A DNA stretch of 64,000 bases from Fusibacter paucivorans (GTDB lineage: Bacteria > Bacillota > Clostridia > Peptostreptococcales > Acidaminobacteraceae), in NCBI RefSeq assembly GCF_018390735.1, contig NZ_JAHBCL010000008.1:1-64000 (forward strand), given 5' to 3'. A program made the translations under genes and the position numbers. This document shows positions 8,987 to 17,279 of the stretch, piece by piece; positions within the stretch are counted from its first letter, which is position 1, and each line of letters begins with the position of its first letter. Below the pieces are notes generated by a model. That model was not told where the DNA came from, searched no databases, and saw only the letters and a list, made by a program, of their open reading frames with translations.

Positions 8987-9841
8987 GTGAAACCGAACAC
9001 GGTGATTAAAACCCTTGACGGCATCTCACATAAAATGATCCATAAGGCATTTGTTGAAGCCTTTTCGGACTATCAAGTACAAGTTGATGTGCCATTGTGG
9101 AAACTGGCATTAATGCTGGACAGGCGCAGCTATCACCCAGAGCTTAGTTACGGGGCATTTTTAGAAGGAAAACTGGTAGGGTTCGTCCTAAATGGTTATC
9201 GTATGTGGCAAGGCATACCGACGGCATATGATGTTGGTACAGGCGTTGTGCCGGATGCCAGAAGGCAGGGTTTGACCAGTGAAATGCTTCAAAGGTCAAA
9301 ACGAGCAATGCGTGCGGCGAAGATTAAGCGTTACCTGCTGGAGGTCATTGATACCAATGAAAATGCTGTTAAACTATATCGTGAGCAGGGTTTTCAAACC
9401 ATTCGTACTTTTACTTGTTTTCGGGGCTCGGTAGAACTGATAAAGCCTCGACATGCTGCTGTTGTTGAAGCTGTTGATGCGATTGACTTTCGCGCAGTGC
9501 AAGCGTTTGGGGATATTCAGCCATCATGGCAAAATGATGAAATGGCGATTCATGCAACGCCGGATCAATATTTGTATATGGTTGCAAGACGGGGAGACAG
9601 AATTGTCGGTTATGGCGTTATGGACAAGGCAACTGGTGATATTGCACAAATTGCCGTTGACATGGCGTACCGTCGTCAGGGAATTGGTACCGACCTGATT
9701 TTTTGCATGGCGGATGCACTTAAGACGGATAAAATCAGCATGTTAAATATTGAAACAGATTATTTGCCGTTAATTGCGCTTCTCGAAGTTCATGGCATGA
9801 AAGCATATATCGGTCAGTATGAAATGGTTTTGGAGTTTTAA
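8987..9841 (+). CDS. Tandem GNAT N-acetyltransferase
   Basis: Cytosolic acetyl-CoA-dependent acyltransferase of 284 residues with two GNAT domains. The first carries the acetyl-CoA loop as PDARRQGLTSEML (near residue 85) followed by a typical NENAVKLYREQGF. The second has AYRRQGIGTDLI near residue 220. I choose the GTG at 8987, which has AAGGAGGTGGGG about 5 bases upstream; a GTG at 8945 is in frame without such a site. The gene stands alone. Tandem GNATs modify small molecules or proteins; no substrate can be inferred. Confidence 0.85.
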   Translation: MKPNTVIKTLDGISHKMIHKAFVEAFSDYQVQVDVPLWKLALMLDRRSYHPELSYGAFLEGKLVGFVLNGYRMWQGIPTAYDVGTGVVPDARRQGLTSEMLQRSKRAMRAAKIKRYLLEVIDTNENAVKLYREQGFQTIRTFTCFRGSVELIKPRHAAVVEAVDAIDFRAVQAFGDIQPSWQNDEMAIHATPDQYLYMVARRGDRIVGYGVMDKATGDIAQIAVDMAYRRQGIGTDLIFCMADALKTDKISMLNIETDYLPLIALLEVHGMKAYIGQYEMVLEF

Positions 9842-9991
9842 AGGATCGGTTAGCGGACTGTTCGAGCTAGTACAGTATCAGCGCGGTATTGACACTAGCC
9901 ATCTAGATGAAAGATAGACGGGGACGTAAAGATAAAAAGCTCAGATTAAAATTAAAGGCAGACAGTAAAGATAGAGGTGTAAAGGCAACTC

Positions 9992-10519
9992 ATGGATATG
10001 GTATTTAGGTTAGAAATTGTAACGAAACAGGTATATCGAGAAATCTTTGATTTTGAAACGCGAAACAAAGCATTTTTCGAAAGGGTCCTGCCAAAAAGAC
10101 CAAATGGTTATCAGCAGTACGATACGTTTATCGTGATTATGAATACCTTAATGGCAGAACAGCATGACGGAGATTATTATATGTATCTTATTCGCGATTC
10201 ACAGGGCGCCCTTGCAGGTCGTATTAATTTACAAATCACAGATGGTCTGAGTCGCAAAACAGGCGAAATTGGCTATCGCGTCGATGAGGCGCATCAAGGA
10301 TGCGGATGTGCGAGCCAAGGCGTTAAACTTATTCTCGAAGAAGCCTATGAACGATACGGCTTAAAGAAGATCACGGCGGGGGCTGCAAAATCCAATTTGG
10401 CTTCTCGACGCGTTTTGGAGAAAAATGGTTTCATTCAGATAGGTGTACAGGAAAGGGTAATGTGTATTCGGCAGAATTGGGTGGACGGCATTTTATATCA
10501 GCATCAGAGAAGACAGTAA
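9992..10519 (+). CDS. GNAT N-acetyltransferase, RimJ/RimL type
   Basis: Acetyltransferase of 175 residues. The RimJ/RimL arrangement is visible: GEIGYRVDEAHQGCGCASQG contains the acetyl-CoA phosphate loop, and SNLASRRVLEKNGF is the usual C-terminal motif. The family acetylates N-terminal or side-chain amines of ribosomal and other proteins, or small molecules. Two ATGs, at 9992 and 9998, are possible starts and neither has an ideal ribosome site. A strong terminator follows at once, so it is monocistronic. Confidence 0.83.
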   Translation: MDMVFRLEIVTKQVYREIFDFETRNKAFFERVLPKRPNGYQQYDTFIVIMNTLMAEQHDGDYYMYLIRDSQGALAGRINLQITDGLSRKTGEIGYRVDEAHQGCGCASQGVKLILEEAYERYGLKKITAGAAKSNLASRRVLEKNGFIQIGVQERVMCIRQNWVDGILYQHQRRQ

Positions 10520-10524
10520 AAAAG

Positions 10525-10564
10525 CTTGCAATGCTTTGCGGTTGGCAAAGCAATTGCAAGTTTC
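10525..10564 (+). terminator. Terminator after the RimJ/RimL-like gene
   Basis: CTTGCAATGCTTTGC pairs with GCAAAGCAATTGCAAG with one bulge around GGTTG, followed by TTT. It begins 6 bases after the stop codon. Confidence 0.8.
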
Positions 10565-10594
10565 TGAGGGTGTTTATAGGTGTTGATATGTCGG

Positions 10595-11095
10595 TTAATC
10601 GGAAAAAGGCTCTGTTTTATGCATTAATTTGAACACAAAACTGATCGTAAGAATAAAGAAAATTGCGCCTAAAACATAAGAAGCACTAATCTGCACATAG
10701 TTAGCATCGCTTAATAGAGCGTGTGAGGTTAAAACGGTAAAAAACAAAAATGTTGTGTCTCCAATAATGTAGGGAATGATTTTCGTGATGGAAAAAAAGA
10801 GCACAACCAGTAATACCAACAGTGTAACCGACTCAAATACTGCCATGCCATAGGTGTGTAATATTGTGAATACACCAAATCCCAATGCGATTCCCACAAT
10901 TGAATTGAGAAAGTCGCTAATGACGAGTTCTTTTTCAAAATGGCGAATCGTTGACCAGAACCAGAAGAACATGTAGCCTGCCCACGCTTCTGTATACCCT
11001 ATTTTTCCTGTAATGATGGAAAATGCAGCGAGTAAAACAGTCAAAATGACAGCTAATAAGATGCCTTCTTTGACGGATACCTTTGTATCATTCAT
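10595..11095 (-). CDS. Hypothetical multi-pass membrane protein
   Basis: Protein of 166 residues that I do not recognise. It has four to five strongly hydrophobic segments (about residues 12-32, 60-82, 85-105, 108-128 and 138-158), with a short charged N-terminus MNDTKVSVKEG and a charged C-terminal tail. The arrangement resembles small DUF-type membrane proteins, with no enzymatic motif visible. GGGTGG lies upstream of the ATG on the minus strand. It converges with the acetyltransferase gene and stands alone. Confidence 0.65.
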   Translation of the reverse strand: MNDTKVSVKEGILLAVILTVLLAAFSIITGKIGYTEAWAGYMFFWFWSTIRHFEKELVISDFLNSIVGIALGFGVFTILHTYGMAVFESVTLLVLLVVLFFSITKIIPYIIGDTTFLFFTVLTSHALLSDANYVQISASYVLGAIFFILTISFVFKLMHKTEPFSD

Positions 11096-11464
11096 ACTTA
11101 AATACCACCCTTTCTAAAAATTATCGTCCTCGAAAAGTACCCAATAGAATTATATTTTTCCAGGATCACCTTCTTTCTTAACTTATTTAATTTCTCCTCA
11201 TTTCATTGAACGGATAATGTTGTATGCTGTTTGGAAGCAATAGATTGCGGATTAATGGCAGAGGAGCGATTTGAATATTTAAAATCGCAAGAACGGTGCC
11301 AAGCAACAAATGGGATTATATAGACGAAATAAGGGGTGTCTTAGTATAAAAGAAGCGGAGGGAGACGATGGGCTCTGGCAGCCTGCAAGAAGCGGTATTG
11401 CATCTGGCAACGATTATAATCGAGATGATAAAGTGAGCAGCATAAAAAATATGGGAGATAGCAT
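11096..11464. other. Intergenic region between divergent genes
   Basis: About 370 bases separating the membrane protein gene (minus) from the QueG-like gene (plus). I see only the ribosome sites of the two flanking genes and no convincing coding frame, repeat or paired promoter boxes. Confidence 0.4.
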
Positions 11465-12151
11465 ATGTATAATACAGAAATGACAAAATATTTTGAAGAA
11501 CAAGGTGTTTCGCTAGTGGGATTTGCCGATCTAAAGGCAATTGGTAACGCGTATGCATCAGGTATAGCCATTGCTCTTAAAATTCCGGCGGAAATCATTC
11601 AGGCAATTGAAAATGGGCCGACAGATGCCTACCACGATACTTACCATGCGCTGAATAAAAGACTTGATGAAATCGCCGCTTCAGGGGCAGCTTATATCCA
11701 ATCGAAAGGGTTTAAGGCACAAGCGCAGACGACGACATATGTTCAACAAAGTGAGACGTACAGAACAGAGCTGCCGCATAAGACGGTCGCAACGCGAGCA
11801 GGGCTTGGATGGATTGGAAAATGTGCTCTATTTATTAATGAAACATACGGATCCGGTATTCGATTGACTTCGATTCTCACGGACATGCCCTTTTCATACG
11901 GTGTGCCGACAGAAGAATCAAAATGTGGTACATGTGATCGTTGTCAGACGTATTGTCCCGGAAAAGCAGTCAGTGGCAAACTTTGGCATTCGGAATTGGA
12001 CCGTGATGCATTTTTCAATGCAGTTGCATGTCGTGAAGCAGCACGACTCATTTCAAAAGAGAAAATTGATAAGGAGATAACACTTTGCGGCAAGTGTATC
12101 GAAATCTGTCCGTATACACAGCGATATGTTAAGCGTACACTGTCTAATTAA
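11465..12151 (+). CDS. Short QueG-like double 4Fe-4S protein
   Basis: Protein of 228 residues related to epoxyqueuosine reductase. Two Fe-S motifs are clear near the C-terminus: CGTCDRCQTYCPGKAV (near residue 155) and CGKCIEICPYTQRY (near 205). The GLGWIGKCALFINETYGS segment is typical of the QueG core. Full QueG has about 300-380 residues and binds cobalamin; this version is much shorter, so a role in queuosine formation is doubtful and it may be a redox protein of the same superfamily. GGGAGA lies 6 bases before the ATG. A long hairpin terminator follows. Confidence 0.8.
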   Translation: MYNTEMTKYFEEQGVSLVGFADLKAIGNAYASGIAIALKIPAEIIQAIENGPTDAYHDTYHALNKRLDEIAASGAAYIQSKGFKAQAQTTTYVQQSETYRTELPHKTVATRAGLGWIGKCALFINETYGSGIRLTSILTDMPFSYGVPTEESKCGTCDRCQTYCPGKAVSGKLWHSELDRDAFFNAVACREAARLISKEKIDKEITLCGKCIEICPYTQRYVKRTLSN

Positions 12152-12202
12152 GTAAGCAATTAAGAAGTATAACATGACATAAAATACTGATAAAAACGCA
12201 AT

Positions 12203-12278
12203 AAACGCCGAAAACAATGTCATCTAAAAAGCGAACGTTGGAAAAACGATTTAGAGGGCATGTACTTCGGCGTTTTTA
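12203..12278 (+). terminator. Terminator after the QueG-like gene
   Basis: AAACGCCGAA (12203-12212) and TTCGGCGTTT (12266-12275) are perfect complements with a 53-base loop, ending in a T-rich tail. It lies between convergent genes. Confidence 0.6.
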
Positions 12279-12280
12279 TA

Positions 12281-12688
12281 TTATATTTTCAGCACATGGA
12301 AAATGATGGCGATAAATAGAAGCAAAGCCGTTACACGATGTAAATAAAACCAGAGTCCTTTTCTAACTTTTACTAGATAGGTACCGACAGCGCCTAAAAT
12401 TGCCTGTAAAACGAGTAATCCCGCTGCAAATGCGCCACTGATATTGAGTCCGCGCGTTGTCAGTTGGATGTAAAAGTGTGCGGCTAAGGTGACGAGTGCT
12501 ATACCGCCAAAGAGGCGATGGTAGCGAATGGCGAATTTCATGAGGCCAGTGTAAGGACGATTAATGTGCAGACTGTTTTTGATGGTGGATGCATAACGAT
12601 GATAGATTGCCTTTAGAAAAAACGATATAGCGGATGCGCCGTAAAAAATGGCGGTAAGCCATCCTAATAATTCACCGAGTTTGTTCAT
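12281..12688 (-). CDS. Small cytochrome b561-like membrane protein
   Basis: Protein of 135 residues with four hydrophobic helices. Histidines fall at matching depths in the helices, in YHRLFGG, AAHFYIQ, YLHRVTA and IIFHVLK, which suggests bis-histidine haem ligation as in b561 or ferric-reductase-like proteins. It would then pass electrons at the membrane. AGGAGGC lies 5 bases before the ATG on the minus strand. It is the last gene of the leftward GlpA-like operon, so it may take electrons from the upstream flavoproteins. Haem binding is inferred from histidine positions only. Confidence 0.6.
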   Translation of the reverse strand: MNKLGELLGWLTAIFYGASAISFFLKAIYHRYASTIKNSLHINRPYTGLMKFAIRYHRLFGGIALVTLAAHFYIQLTTRGLNISGAFAAGLLVLQAILGAVGTYLVKVRKGLWFYLHRVTALLLFIAIIFHVLKI

Positions 12689-12753
12689 AATGTGCCTCCT
12701 TCTGGCACATTTATATCCGAACTAATCAGAAAGTAACATGAATTTAATCATCT

Positions 12754-13107
12754 TTACGATGAAATATCTGAAAGACTGGTCGTCGTAACGATATCGACCC
12801 CCAACCCGAGAATGTCATGCACGACAACTTCGCCGCATGTGAGGGGTGCGTTTACCGTTATGGCATGAAGCACGTGCATGACATCCATTAATCGATTTTT
12901 CGGGATGGGACCAGATGTTTTTACAGAAATGACCGGAAGATATGAAGCATTAACTTTTACGGTCGTACAAAGCGTTCGCGTTGGATTTGTTATTTCTGAG
13001 ATTGCAAATGCTTTGCCTCGGGCGCATTTGTGCCCTGTGACGTTATAAGTATCACCTGAAGCTTCAACAGTCATCTGACAGCTATTTGGACAAATGATGC
13101 AGGTCAT
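12754..13107 (-). CDS. DUF1667 domain protein
   Basis: Small protein of 117 residues with the DUF1667 pattern: an N-terminal CIICPNSCQ cysteine motif, then GHKCARGKAF, and a C-terminal PLTCGEVVVHDILG segment. These cysteines probably bind an Fe-S cluster. DUF1667 proteins usually accompany a GlpA-like dehydrogenase and a FAD-dependent NAD(P) oxidoreductase, exactly as here, and are thought to be the third subunit of that redox complex. I choose the ATG at 13107 with GAGGAGGAGAG just upstream; the start overlaps the end of the previous gene by 26 bases. Confidence 0.88.
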   Translation of the reverse strand: MTCIICPNSCQMTVEASGDTYNVTGHKCARGKAFAISEITNPTRTLCTTVKVNASYLPVISVKTSGPIPKNRLMDVMHVLHAITVNAPLTCGEVVVHDILGLGVDIVTTTSLSDISS

Positions 13108-14359
13108 GGCTCTCCTCCTCAATTTCAAAAGTAACGTGATCGTCGGATTGAAGATTCAGTGCTGAGAAGTCAAACAGCAATCGTTCCATCTCCGGCGGTT
13201 TAAGAAAGGCATACGATTTTTTATAAACGATGTCGTTATTGACTTTTATAAACAATTGGCAGCGTTCGATAGGCTTTGCACTGCGAAAATAAAGGACCGT
13301 TTTTTCAGCTGTTACCTTCTGGGATAGTTGCTGCGGTACAATATAAGCCACATTTTGGCCTGTGTGAAATGTTATTTCACTGTGCGGCGCCTGTGTATAA
13401 TGTGCAGCAGCAGCTCCGGCAATATCACCACTCTCAGAAACGTAGTCAACGAGGTCGTTGACATGCAATGCGTTGCCGCAAGTGAATACACCGTCGACGC
13501 TTGTCATAAAATCTTCATTGCAGATTGGCCCTTTTGTTTTAGGGTCAAGCTTGACGGAGAGCGTTTCTGCCAATTCGTTTTCTGGAATAAGACCGACGGA
13601 CAATATTAAGGCATCGCATTCGATGTATTCGGCGGTTTCAGGTAACGGATTCATTTGGGAATCAACAGCACAAATTTCAACACCAGTTAGACGATCGCCG
13701 CCGTAGACGCGTGTGACCGTCTTCGACAAGTGCAGCGGAATATCGAAATCGTAAAGACATTGATGGATATTGCGTGTTAAGCCGGATGGTGTTGCTTTTG
13801 CTTCATAAACACCTAAGACTTTAGCACCTTCTAGTGTTAAGCGCCTCGCCATAATGAGGCCAATATCGCCGCTGCCTAGAATGACACACTGTTTTGTCGG
13901 CATATAGCCGAGGAGATTGATATAATGCTGCGCGGTACCGGCAGTAAAAACCCCTGATGGGCGTGTACCATGAATGAAGATCTGCTTTGCCGTTCGTTCA
14001 CGGCAGCCGGTAGCGAGGACGATTGACTTTGCGGCATGTTTGCTGACACCGTTGCGATTGACGATGGAAACGATAAAAATATCACCGTGCTTCTCAATTT
14101 TAGTCACGAAAGTAAGGGTTAGCATTTGTAATCCTTGTTGGTGACATGCCTCAATAAACCGCTCTGCATACTCGGGTCCAGTTAACTGTTCTTTAAAGTG
14201 AACGAGGCCAAAACCGTCGTGGATACATTGTTTGAGAATACCGCCAAGCCTCGCCTCGCGTTCAATGAGTAGGGTGCTGGCGCCTTCACGATGAGCAGCA
14301 ATCGCCGCGGCGAGTCCTGCTGGGCCGCCTCCGATGACAATGACATCATGTCTGTTCAT
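13082..14359 (-). CDS. FAD-dependent NAD(P) oxidoreductase of the GlpA/DUF1667 module
   Basis: Flavoprotein of 425 residues with two nucleotide-binding folds. The FAD site is VIGGGPAGLAAAIAAHREGA near the N-terminus; a second dinucleotide motif, ILGSGDIGLIMARRL, lies near residue 160, and the C-terminal FAD contact DGVFTCGNALHVNDLVDYV near 290. The family is found beside GlpA-like dehydrogenases and DUF1667 proteins and probably moves electrons from the dehydrogenase to NAD(P) or an Fe-S acceptor. GGGAGG sits 7 bases before the ATG. The start overlaps the preceding stop by 4 bases. Confidence 0.88.
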   Translation of the reverse strand: MNRHDVIVIGGGPAGLAAAIAAHREGASTLLIEREARLGGILKQCIHDGFGLVHFKEQLTGPEYAERFIEACHQQGLQMLTLTFVTKIEKHGDIFIVSIVNRNGVSKHAAKSIVLATGCRERTAKQIFIHGTRPSGVFTAGTAQHYINLLGYMPTKQCVILGSGDIGLIMARRLTLEGAKVLGVYEAKATPSGLTRNIHQCLYDFDIPLHLSKTVTRVYGGDRLTGVEICAVDSQMNPLPETAEYIECDALILSVGLIPENELAETLSVKLDPKTKGPICNEDFMTSVDGVFTCGNALHVNDLVDYVSESGDIAGAAAAHYTQAPHSEITFHTGQNVAYIVPQQLSQKVTAEKTVLYFRSAKPIERCQLFIKVNNDIVYKKSYAFLKPPEMERLLFDFSALNLQSDDHVTFEIEEESHDLHHLSK

Positions 14360-16134
14360 AATCTGCCTCCCTTTGTCGTATGATAGAGAATAACGGCGTC
14401 TTGTGAGCGCTTACGGACATCAGAAAGACTAACGTTTTGATGCTGAGCAATAATCTGCGTAATCAGTGGTGCACAGAATCCGCCTTGACATCGTCCCATG
14501 CCGGGGCGCAAGCGCCTTTTAATACCATCCAGTGTAGGAACGCAGAGTTCGCTGTTGAGGGCATCCAAAATTTCACCCTTGCTGATTTCTTCACAGCGGC
14601 AAATAATGATGCCGTAGTCAGGATTTTCCTTAATGAGGGCATGTCGGGCAGTATCGTCCAGATTACTCATTTTTGGCGGATTTTGGCGATTAGGGTTGTA
14701 ATGAGCATTTCGTTCTATAACAGTAGACTGACTTAAATAATCAACAGCCCATTTTGCAACATCTTCTGCAATAGCAGGTGCGGCTGTGAGGCCCGGAGAC
14801 TGAATGCCGGCGGCTTCGATAATATTGTCTGTAAAAATGCCTTTCCGCACGACAAAATCTTCTTCATATGTTGCTGCGCGAACACCGGTAAAATAAGCGA
14901 TGATATCTGCATTTGAAAGTCCCACAGCGACTTGTTTCTGTACTTCCAAAATACTGGCGACTTCTTCACGGTACGTTGCAGTATCTTCTCGGTCTGGTGT
15001 TTCAACAGCGTTTGGCCCGATTAGCATATTGCCGTGGACCGAATGTATAAGGCCGACACCTTTTGTATGATTTTTACCGAGTAGTGATTTCATATAATAG
15101 CGAAAGCGCTTAACAGGATTTTTTGGAACGACGGTTAGCTGATGCGGCATAATGGCAAAAGGCGATATGCCCATACTGCTTTCTACCATATAACCGACTT
15201 TCTTGTCAGTAATAATATCGGTGCCGCGTCTAGGATGGATCGTAAAGGTTCGGTCCCCAGCCATTTCGGCAATTTCATCTGCATAAATACCAGCTGCATT
15301 AATAACGAGTTTTGGAAAAATTCTACCGCGATTCGTAAGAACGCTTTCAATATGACCGTCTTTTTCAGTGATATCGGTAACCATAGTGTTCAGCATGATA
15401 TTAGCGCCGTTTTGAATGGCGTTTTCAGCCATGGCAATGGTGAGTTCATACGGATTCGTAATACCGCCAATAGGCATGTACATACCGCCGATGACAAAAT
15501 CTGGAATGTGAGGTTCATGCTTTAGAAGTGCTTCTCGTGAAAGATACTGTACGCCGGGAATTCCCATTTTTATTGATTTATGCTTTAAGAGCCAAACGGG
15601 AATTTTTTCCCACGATTTTAAACAGAGCATCGTTTGTCCCTTTTGTTCAAAGGGGACGTTTAATTGCTTGGAAAGATTGGCGTACATGCGGTTGCCGCGC
15701 TGGTTGTAGTGATGTTTCTGCGATTTTTTTGAAAAATTGATTCCGACGTGTACGACGCCGCCGTTTGCACCTGATGCACCACAGGCAACATCGGATTTGC
15801 TTTCAACCAATAAGATATCTAGGTTGTATTGCGTGAGCTCGCGTGCAGCTGCGCATCCGGTTATGCCGCCGCCGATGATGAGGACATCTGGTGTTGCTCC
15901 TGCCAGTTCGGTATCTTGAATCGTTGGTTTTTCACGATGCTGTGTAAAACCTTTCAACGTAATATGATTGATAACACCGAGATAGCGCTTTTTGTCAACT
16001 GCCAGTTCGCCGGCGCGAACGGCAAGCTGCCAATCGTCAACTTCACCGCGCAAAACAATGCATCCGCGTTCTTCGGAAGCGGTGAGCCCTGGTGATAGTG
16101 TTTCTATTTGTCGTCGAATGCTTTGAAAGCTCAT
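14356..16134 (-). CDS. GlpA-like FAD-dependent dehydrogenase with C-terminal BFD [2Fe-2S] domain
   Basis: Probable glycerol-3-phosphate-type dehydrogenase, 592 residues. About 70 N-terminal residues look like a BON-type small domain (CIVLRGEVDDWQLAVRAGEL). The FAD fold follows, with LIIGGGITGCAAARELTQYN and the GlpA/GlpD signature SGANGGVVHVGIN. The C-terminus holds a BFD-like [2Fe-2S] domain with CRCEEISKGEI, then RPGMGRCQGGFC. Oxidation of a phosphorylated polyol is likely, with electrons going to the next flavoprotein. An AAAGGA site precedes the ATG. An APH-fold kinase gene lies 5 bases upstream in the operon, so the kinase product may be the substrate. Confidence 0.85.
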   Translation of the reverse strand: MSFQSIRRQIETLSPGLTASEERGCIVLRGEVDDWQLAVRAGELAVDKKRYLGVINHITLKGFTQHREKPTIQDTELAGATPDVLIIGGGITGCAAARELTQYNLDILLVESKSDVACGASGANGGVVHVGINFSKKSQKHHYNQRGNRMYANLSKQLNVPFEQKGQTMLCLKSWEKIPVWLLKHKSIKMGIPGVQYLSREALLKHEPHIPDFVIGGMYMPIGGITNPYELTIAMAENAIQNGANIMLNTMVTDITEKDGHIESVLTNRGRIFPKLVINAAGIYADEIAEMAGDRTFTIHPRRGTDIITDKKVGYMVESSMGISPFAIMPHQLTVVPKNPVKRFRYYMKSLLGKNHTKGVGLIHSVHGNMLIGPNAVETPDREDTATYREEVASILEVQKQVAVGLSNADIIAYFTGVRAATYEEDFVVRKGIFTDNIIEAAGIQSPGLTAAPAIAEDVAKWAVDYLSQSTVIERNAHYNPNRQNPPKMSNLDDTARHALIKENPDYGIIICRCEEISKGEILDALNSELCVPTLDGIKRRLRPGMGRCQGGFCAPLITQIIAQHQNVSLSDVRKRSQDAVILYHTTKGGRL

Positions 16135-16139
16135 ATTTA

Positions 16140-16976
16140 TTATCCTTTCATTGAGCGATGAATAGCGTCTTTGATTTTGTGCTGTAAAACCTCTATTTCA
16201 CTGTCGATATGCCAGACGCCAAGTCTTACAATGAGAAAAGGCAAACGCCATTTTGCGATTTCTTCATCGGTCATGCCAGTTGCCGTTTTATAGGCTTTCA
16301 TATAATACTTGCAAATTTGTTTGCGGATTGCCTCAAGTGTGAAACGAACGGCTTTATTGAGTCCCGGAATCATTTCGCCTTCAGAAAGCAAATACTGCGT
16401 TGCGGCAACATCAGCTGCAGGTACGCCTCGCGCAGCTGTCATCCAGTCAATGATGGTGGCCGTTTCGCCATCGGACATAATGTTGTCAGGGTGATAGTCG
16501 AGATGCAGGATAGAATCGCCATCAGGCAATTGACTGATGATCTCAATAACATTTTGACGCTCAGCAAGCGTCAAAAAAGATAAGTAACTGGAATCGAGTG
16601 CACTGAAAACCATCTCTTTATAGCTTCGAATAACAGTCGTATGTGTAGCATGAAGCGATTGTTGCAGTTCTGCCATAAGTTTCGGCACTTTAAAGACCAT
16701 TGCAGGCTTTGTGCCGGCGAGACTTATGAGCGTTTTTCCCTTGACGCATTCAATAATGATGCCTTCTTGTGTCCCGATTGTAATTTTACCGTAGCATTGG
16801 ACACGAGTGACCCCTTTCGTATAAGCTTCAACGGTATTGCGCTTTTCATTTTCAATGAGATTCGGATCAACTTCGTCATTAAAGAGTTTGAGTAGTTTTG
16901 TGCCCTCCCAGGCATAGATCTTTGACGATCGACTGGTAAAAAGCGGTGTTTCAAGATCGTGTGTATCCGTTAACAT
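16140..16976 (-). CDS. Aminoglycoside-phosphotransferase/choline-kinase fold kinase
   Basis: Small-molecule kinase of 278 residues. The catalytic loop LHLDYHPDNIM fits the H-x-D-x-x-x-x-N pattern and IIDWMTA is the DFG-like metal site. The N-terminal lobe includes YAWEGTKLLKLF. I choose ATG 16976 with GGGGAGGGG 4 bases upstream; an ATG at 17006 is in frame but lacks a site. It is the first gene of the leftward operon that encodes a GlpA-like dehydrogenase, so it probably phosphorylates a sugar alcohol or amino alcohol rather than an antibiotic. Substrate is inferred only from context. Confidence 0.78.
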   Translation of the reverse strand: MLTDTHDLETPLFTSRSSKIYAWEGTKLLKLFNDEVDPNLIENEKRNTVEAYTKGVTRVQCYGKITIGTQEGIIIECVKGKTLISLAGTKPAMVFKVPKLMAELQQSLHATHTTVIRSYKEMVFSALDSSYLSFLTLAERQNVIEIISQLPDGDSILHLDYHPDNIMSDGETATIIDWMTAARGVPAADVAATQYLLSEGEMIPGLNKAVRFTLEAIRKQICKYYMKAYKTATGMTDEEIAKWRLPFLIVRLGVWHIDSEIEVLQHKIKDAIHRSMKG

Positions 16977-17009
16977 ATTCCCCTCCCCAAGTATTACATT
17001 CACCAATAA

Positions 17010-17021
17010 TCACAAATGTGA
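17010..17021. promoter_or_regulatory. Operator copy 1 (TCACAAATGTGA)
   Basis: Palindrome TCACA-AA-TGTGA lying just downstream of the leftward promoter. It is one of three copies in the intergenic region beside the SorC-type regulator. Confidence 0.7.
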
Positions 17022-17046
17022 ATCAAACATGTTATCACTTGCCATT

Positions 17047-17075
17047 ATCATAATGAATGTTGATGTTACTGTCAA
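17047..17075 (-). promoter_or_regulatory. Leftward promoter of the GlpA-like operon
   Basis: On the minus strand TTGACA (17075-17070) and TATGAT (17052-17047) are separated by 17 bases, a near-consensus vegetative promoter. It lies about 70 bases before the kinase start and is flanked by operator copies 1 and 2. Confidence 0.75.
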
Positions 17076-17092
17076 TATCTCTGTTAAAATTG

Positions 17093-17104
17093 ACACAAAT
17101 GTGA
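17093..17104. promoter_or_regulatory. Operator copy 2 (ACACAAATGTGA)
   Basis: The 10-base core CACAAATGTG recurs at 17094-17103, upstream of the leftward -35 box. Its start is 83 bases from copy 1 and 47 from copy 3. Confidence 0.65.
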
Positions 17105-17131
17105 ATCGATCAAGAGACTCATTTTTGCAAC

Positions 17132-17160
17132 TTGACAAATCACAAATGTGAGTATACGAT
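17132..17160 (+). promoter_or_regulatory. Rightward promoter of the SorC-type regulator
   Basis: TTGACA (17132-17137) and TACGAT (17155-17160) are 17 bases apart. Operator copy 3 occupies the spacer, so occupancy would block polymerase: this suggests autorepression. Confidence 0.7.
17140..17151. promoter_or_regulatory. Operator copy 3 (TCACAAATGTGA)
   Basis: Exact repeat of copy 1, sitting between the -35 and -10 boxes of the rightward promoter. Confidence 0.7.
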
Positions 17161-17279
17161 AAAAAAGAGTTAATGGCATTTGTTTTAAACGGTTAACAAA
17201 ATTCTGTTCTATACATTAATACTTCAAATAAAAAGTTATATTCTTTTAGTGATCTTATGATTGCCTTAGGAGGCTGATG

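Noticed and set aside
14356-16134. Calling the GlpA-like enzyme glpA outright
   Set aside because: The kinase partner, extra domains and missing glpB and glpC leave the substrate open.
13276-16583. Plus-strand open frames opposite the GlpA-like operon
   Set aside because: Several overlapping frames without starts, domains or promoters; the minus-strand genes are fully supported.
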